Part shown: positions 60,673 through 64,000 of the stretch, piece after piece | Position numbering within the stretch: the first letter of the stretch is position 1 | Layout of the letters: each line of letters starts with the position of its first letter | Source of the DNA: 38-11 sp964539975 | GTDB lineage: Bacteria > Bacillota > Clostridia > Tissierellales > Dethiosulfatibacteraceae | DNA: 64,000 bases | NCBI GenBank assembly: GCA_964539975.1 | Contig: CAZIKK010000010.1 | Location: 1-64,000 of the forward strand | Direction of reading: 5' to 3' | Program-made: the position numbers and the translations under genes | Notes under the pieces: generated by a model | What the model was told of the DNA's origin: nothing | What the model saw: only the letters and a program-made list of their open reading frames with translations | Databases searched by the model: none

Positions 60673-61461
60673 ATGAAGAGTAATACTCTAAGAAACAAAA
60701 GTTTTATGAACACAAGATCTTTGGTCACCATCAGCCTCATGACTACCTTGAGCATCGTCTTGGCTAGGATATTAGGACTTCTTATCCCCATCGCTGGGTT
60801 ACCGGCCCTTAAAATCAACTTTTCAGGTATTCCATTGATTCTCACCGGTATTTTTTTTGGTCCTGCAGCTGGTTTCATGGCTGGAGCTGTAGCAGATATC
60901 ATTGGGTATATGATCAATCCCATGGGGGGTGCTTTTTTTCCAGGATTCACATTAACAACCGCATTGACTGGTGCTATACCAGGTTTTTTGTTCAAAGTAT
61001 TCAAGAGAAATGCTTTCTTAACTAAAAGAAACTTCAATTATTACAACTGTCTTTTCATCATTTTGATGACGATCGGTTTGCTTTACGCATTATACTTGCG
61101 GGGGGTTCTTAGTTTTGATGGTGGTCTCCACTACAATGGCAACCCTGTGAGTTTTGTGGTCATTTTCTTTTTTCTCATTGCTGTGACTCTTTATGCGGTG
61201 GTTCCTTTTGTTATCAATCAATTCTTAGGTACCAAATATGGTATTTATACATTCGACAAGCTGTATTTCACAGTCAGTACAACACAGTTTATCACTTCTC
61301 TTCTTCTAAACACCTATTTTTTATCTCTACTGTTTGGAAGAAGCTTCATTGTTTTTCTACCCACAAGGATCATGACCACCTATTTCATGATTCCAATTTT
61401 CACTTTCTTGTTAATGACATTGATAAGAATTCTTAAGTTAGACCGACAAGCTTATCATTGA
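60673..61461 (+). CDS. folT: Folate ECF transporter S component
   Basis: A 262-residue membrane protein with about six helices, the substrate-binding subunit of an energy-coupling-factor importer. ALKINFSGIPLILTGIFFGPAAGFMAGAVADIIGYMINP contains the conserved substrate-binding region of FolT (ADxxGY). It is longer than typical FolT (about 170-200) because of a loop and helices near 115-165. The THF riboswitch upstream confirms folate. ATG at 60673 follows AGGAGG by about ten bases; a five-codon minigene starts at 60666 and overlaps it. The shared ECF ATPases are not in the window. Confidence 0.92.
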   Translation: MKSNTLRNKSFMNTRSLVTISLMTTLSIVLARILGLLIPIAGLPALKINFSGIPLILTGIFFGPAAGFMAGAVADIIGYMINPMGGAFFPGFTLTTALTGAIPGFLFKVFKRNAFLTKRNFNYYNCLFIILMTIGLLYALYLRGVLSFDGGLHYNGNPVSFVVIFFFLIAVTLYAVVPFVINQFLGTKYGIYTFDKLYFTVSTTQFITSLLLNTYFLSLLFGRSFIVFLPTRIMTTYFMIPIFTFLLMTLIRILKLDRQAYH

Positions 61462-61700
61462 CCCTTGTCGGTCTGTACGATTTTATGGATCTTCTCATGT
61501 TTGATTTTATGCGATTCGCATAGGCTCAAAACCTTTTCTTTTAAATCACAATCAAACCGGCCACATAAACCACATGAACTGCTAATACTTCTTGGAACAG
61601 GTATCAGCCTTATCTTGATATTATTATCCTTCATGACTTTTTCGAAACGCATCGCATGGGATATTGATAAAAAAGTTATCACACAAATGTCCGTTGTCAT
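61455..61700 (-). CDS. DUF3343 family protein (putative Se/S carrier-like)
   Basis: An 81-residue soluble protein matching DUF3343, described as putative Se/S carrier-like. It has the family's typical ISHAMRFEKVMKDNNIKIRLIPVPRSISSSCG in short runs, and extra Cys at SSSCGLCGRFDC. The Cys-containing turn SSCGL is the usual redox or carrier site; this copy has two more Cys just after. GGAGG lies seven bases before the ATG. It converges on and overlaps folT by seven bases. A role in selenium or sulfur transfer is inference from the family name. Confidence 0.8.
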   Translation of the reverse strand: MTTDICVITFLSISHAMRFEKVMKDNNIKIRLIPVPRSISSSCGLCGRFDCDLKEKVLSLCESHKIKHEKIHKIVQTDKGQ

Positions 61701-61914
61701 TAGTTATCCTCCTATCTTGATCATTTTATTCTATTATAAAAATACCCACCTTACAAACGATTTTTTCGTACTTTAGCTTGTTTTTATATATCTATATTTC
61801 GTTACAATGCGAAATATATTCCTTTTTATTCTTCTTTTATTGACTATTATGACGCATCTAGTTAGAATGTAAATGAATTCATTAATATTAAATAAAAACA
61901 ACAAGGAGAAAGAA

Positions 61915-63214
61915 ATGGAGAAGTTTTTTAAACTCAAAGAACACAACACCAATGTAAAAACTGAAGTCCTCGCAGGAATCACCACATTTATGACAATGGC
62001 TTACATCCTCATCGTCAACCCGTTGATGCTTATGGATGCTGGAATGCCTTTTGGAGCTGTATTCACAGCCACAGCTTTGTCATCCTTGATCGCAACCTTA
62101 GTCATGGCTTTGTTTGCTAATCTACCTTTCGCTCTGGCCCCTGGCATGGGTTTGAATGCATTTTTTACCTATGTGGTTGTCATCGGCATGGGAAAAAGTT
62201 TTGAATTTGCTTTAACAGCTGTATTTTTAGAAGGAATTATTTTTATAGTTTTAACATTCTTGAATGTTAGAGAAGCCATCATCGACAGTATCCCCCTTAA
62301 CATAAAAAAGGCAATTTCTGTTGGTATTGGTTTGTTTATCGCTTTTATCGGATTGGTCAATTCAGAGGTCATTATCCACCAGCCTTATTCAACCATTATT
62401 GAACTTGGCAATGTGATTGAAGGAACCGCTTTGTTGGCATTGGTCGGCCTTGTGATCACTGGAGTTTTGTTGGCTCTGAAAATCAAGGGAGCTTTGTTAA
62501 TCGGTATTATTGCAACCACATTGATTGGAATCCCTATGGGTATCACCACAGTTGGAGAAGAATTCAAGCTCTTATCCGCACCTCCATCTATGTCCGATAC
62601 TTTCTTTAAGTTTGAGTTCTCGCAAATTTTCACTTTCGATATGTTTATCGTTCTATTCACTTTTCTTATGGTTGATATGTTTGATACCGTTGGGACACTA
62701 GTAGGTGTTGCTACCAAAGCAGAAATGCTTTCAGAAGACGGAAAAGTGCCTAATTGCAAAGCAAGCTTTGCTGGCAGATGCAATTGGTACAACAGTTGGG
62801 GCATTGTTTGGCACAAGCACTGTAACCACTTATGTTGAAAGTTCTGCCGGTGTTGCAGAAGGTGGCAGAACCGGTCTAACCGCTCTATCCACTGCCGCCA
62901 TGTTTGGTGTTGCTTTGTTTTTCTCAGATGTATTTCTTCTCATTCCAAGTGCTGCCACAGCGCCTGCTTTGATATTGGTGGGACTATTCATGATGTCACC
63001 TATTAAAGACATTGATTTTGAAGATTATACGGAAGCAATCCCAGCCTTTATAACTTTCTTGTTCATGCCTTTGGCATACAGCATTTCAGATGGTATTGTA
63101 TTTGGTATCCTCGCATATATTTTCTTGAAGGTTCTGACTGGAAAAGCTAATAAAGTCAATATTTTAACTTATATTGTCGGATTGATATTCATTGCCAAGT
63201 TGCTCATTGGCTAA
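61915..63214 (+). pseudogene. NCS2 purine permease, frameshifted
   Basis: A purine permease of the NCS2 AzgA/PbuG type (FKLKEHNTNVKTEVLAGITTFMTMAYIL at the start) disrupted by a single extra T in TAATTGC at about 62754-62755. Before it the frame is good to GKVPN; after it the true sequence AKQALLADAIGTTVGALFGTSTVTTYVESSAGV continues in the next frame to the stop at 63214, about 432 residues in all. Both halves are well conserved, so either the break is recent or it is a sequencing error. ATG at 61915 has an AAGGAG site. No slippery heptamer is present, so programmed frameshifting is unlikely. Probable substrate is guanine, hypoxanthine or adenine. Confidence 0.85.
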
Positions 63215-63227
63215 CCTCTAATCCTAA

Positions 63228-63258
63228 CCACATAGCTCACTTGCTATGTGGTTTTTTT
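63228..63258 (+). terminator. Terminator of the NCS2 permease gene
   Basis: CCACATAGC and GCTATGTGG form a 9-bp stem with a 6-base loop, followed by T7, 13 bases after the stop. Confidence 0.9.
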
Positions 63259-63278
63259 ATGACTTTTTCCATCTTTTA

Positions 63279-63306
63279 TTGTAATCTCATTTTCATGTGC
63301 TATAAT
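63279..63306 (+). promoter_or_regulatory. Promoter of the panT-coaX unit
   Basis: TTGTAA (63279-63284), a 16-base spacer and TATAAT (63301-63306) with TGC immediately before it, giving an extended -10. Confidence 0.65.
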
Positions 63307-63357
63307 AATAATGATTTGTCTTGTATCTAAATAAAGAACGAGAACAAGGAGGAAAAC

Positions 63358-63939
63358 ATGAATTCAATAATGAAAGACACACGCAAACTCACTTTTTTAG
63401 GAGTTATGCTGGCACTGACAGTCGCATTTGTGGCTATCACCGCCATTCCCACCGCTTCAGCAAGCATGGCTTTGCTGATCTTTATTCCGACCATTGTCAC
63501 AGGCATCGTTATGGGGCCAAAGGCAGGTGCACTGATGGGTTTTTTCGCTGGTGTGACAACGCTACTTAGAGGGCTATTAGCTCCTTTGTCACCTTTTGAT
63601 TTGCTCTTCATCAACCCACTAGTCTCTGTGTTGCCCAGAACTTTTATCGGTGTGGTTGCTTATTTTGTCTACAAAGGACTAAGCTCAGCTTTATCAAAAA
63701 TGCCTCAAGGAGATAAAGTGGCCATCTTGATTGCTGGTGCTTCTGGCGCCATTACCAATACAGCCCTAGTGATGACCATGCTCTATTTTGTTTATGCACA
63801 AGATATCGTTGAAATGGTAGGTGCCTCTTATCGAGTTTTCTTAATTTCCATTATCACAACGAGCGCGGTTTTAGAGGCGGCCGTCGCCGCAATTCTGACT
63901 TTACCTGTTGTGGTAGCATACAGGGCTGTCAACAAATAA
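63358..63939 (+). CDS. ECF transporter S component, pantothenate-type (PanT-like)
   Basis: A 193-residue membrane protein of the ECF_trnsprt family with about six helices. FLGVMLALTVAFVAITAIP starts the first helix, then GIVMGPKAGALMGFFAGVTTLLRGLL and FINPLVSVLPRTFIGVVAYFVYKGL carry the substrate-pocket and coupling residues. It lies 16 bases upstream of coaX, whose product phosphorylates pantothenate, so pantothenate is the likely substrate. AAGGAGG precedes the ATG. The ECF ATPase and T component must be encoded elsewhere. Confidence 0.85.
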   Translation: MNSIMKDTRKLTFLGVMLALTVAFVAITAIPTASASMALLIFIPTIVTGIVMGPKAGALMGFFAGVTTLLRGLLAPLSPFDLLFINPLVSVLPRTFIGVVAYFVYKGLSSALSKMPQGDKVAILIAGASGAITNTALVMTMLYFVYAQDIVEMVGASYRVFLISIITTSAVLEAAVAAILTLPVVVAYRAVNK

Positions 63940-63955
63940 TCACAAGGAGCCTACT

Positions 63956-64000
63956 ATGTTTTTAGCCATTGATGTAGGAAATACGAACATAACACTTGGT
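63956..64000 (+). CDS. coaX: Type III pantothenate kinase, N-terminus
   Basis: Only the first 15 codons are in the window: MFLAIDVGNTNITLG. The DVGNTN sequence is the phosphate-binding start of CoaX, the first enzyme of coenzyme A synthesis. AAGGAG lies eight bases before the ATG, 16 bases after the PanT-like gene. Confidence 0.85.
   Translation, partial: MFLAIDVGNTNITLG

Noticed and set aside
61770..61914. Purine riboswitch before the NCS2 permease
   Set aside because: The leader is AT-rich and lacks the conserved three-way-junction sequences of purine riboswitches.
62745..62765. Programmed ribosomal frameshift in the NCS2 permease
   Set aside because: There is no slippery heptamer or downstream stimulatory structure at the break, and NCS2 permeases are not known to use frameshifting.
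1..64000. CRISPR arrays, insertion sequences, or phage genes
   Set aside because: I saw no regularly spaced repeats, transposase or phage structural genes. The only mobile-element trace is the att-like scar beside tmRNA.

Overview
The window looks like chromosome from a low-to-mid GC Gram-positive anaerobe of the class Clostridia. The evidence is: strong AGGAGG-type ribosome binding sites, TTGACA/TATAAT promoters, a tyrosyl T-box, a THF riboswitch, the rpoN-cggR-gap-pgk-tpi-gpmI-eno-secG order, a membrane pyrophosphatase, two-part tmRNA/SmpB, and an in-frame UGA that reads as selenocysteine. I cannot fix the genus from sequence alone. Most genes from position 7.7 kb to 60.4 kb lie on the minus strand; the two ends carry plus-strand blocks.

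Layout. 1-0.9 kb: N-terminus of a secreted protein (minus) behind a long leader with an attenuator-like hairpin. 0.9-9.8 kb: GNAT acetyltransferase, DJ-1/PfpI protein, DUF1846 protein, type-B carboxylesterase, a DUF1538 membrane protein translationally overlapped by a tandem PII-like protein, a beta-lactamase-fold serine hydrolase, and YaaA. 9.8-15.6 kb: a 7TMR-DISM diguanylate cyclase, a peroxiredoxin-like selenoprotein interrupted by an in-frame TGA, an EthD-like protein, two small membrane proteins, a coiled-coil lipoprotein and a copper-amine-oxidase-N/Gmad2 protein. 15.6-16.1 kb: a geneless scar carrying a copy of the tmRNA 3' end, which looks like an old attachment site. 16.1-23.6 kb: tmRNA, smpB, cvfB-like, rnr, a D-Ala-D-Ala ligase, a membrane-anchored MurF-like ligase and an alpha/beta hydrolase.

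23.7-34.5 kb: hppA, secG and the complete lower glycolytic operon headed by its repressor cggR, preceded by rpoN. 34.7-40.6 kb: a nucleoside-type ABC importer (BMP lipoprotein, ATPase, two permeases) and thioredoxin reductase. 40.7-46.4 kb: tandem Na/Pi-cotransporter/PhoU proteins, trmL, nth, DUF503 and an LCP cell-wall protein. 46.5-51.7 kb: pgi, a PAS-PP2C phosphatase, a THUMP methyltransferase and T-box-controlled tyrS. 51.7-58.0 kb: an overlapping operon of a TauE permease, an SbcD-like nuclease, a YhaN-like ATPase with a transmembrane hairpin in its coiled coil, a phosphoesterase, a CYTH protein and a free-methionine-sulfoxide reductase. 58.2-64.0 kb: two aminotransferases, then divergent folT under a THF riboswitch, a DUF3343 protein, a frameshifted NCS2 purine permease, a PanT-like ECF component and the start of coaX.

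The strongest non-routine observations are the hidden selenoprotein at 11705-12163 with a SECIS-like hairpin just 3' of its UGA, the DUF1538/tandem-PII pair at 5511-7659 (a transporter-plus-PII-regulator arrangement), the att-like scar next to tmRNA, the membrane hairpin inside the SbcC-like ATPase, and the unassigned attenuated leader at 498-690. Everything is from reading the sequence; no database search was possible.
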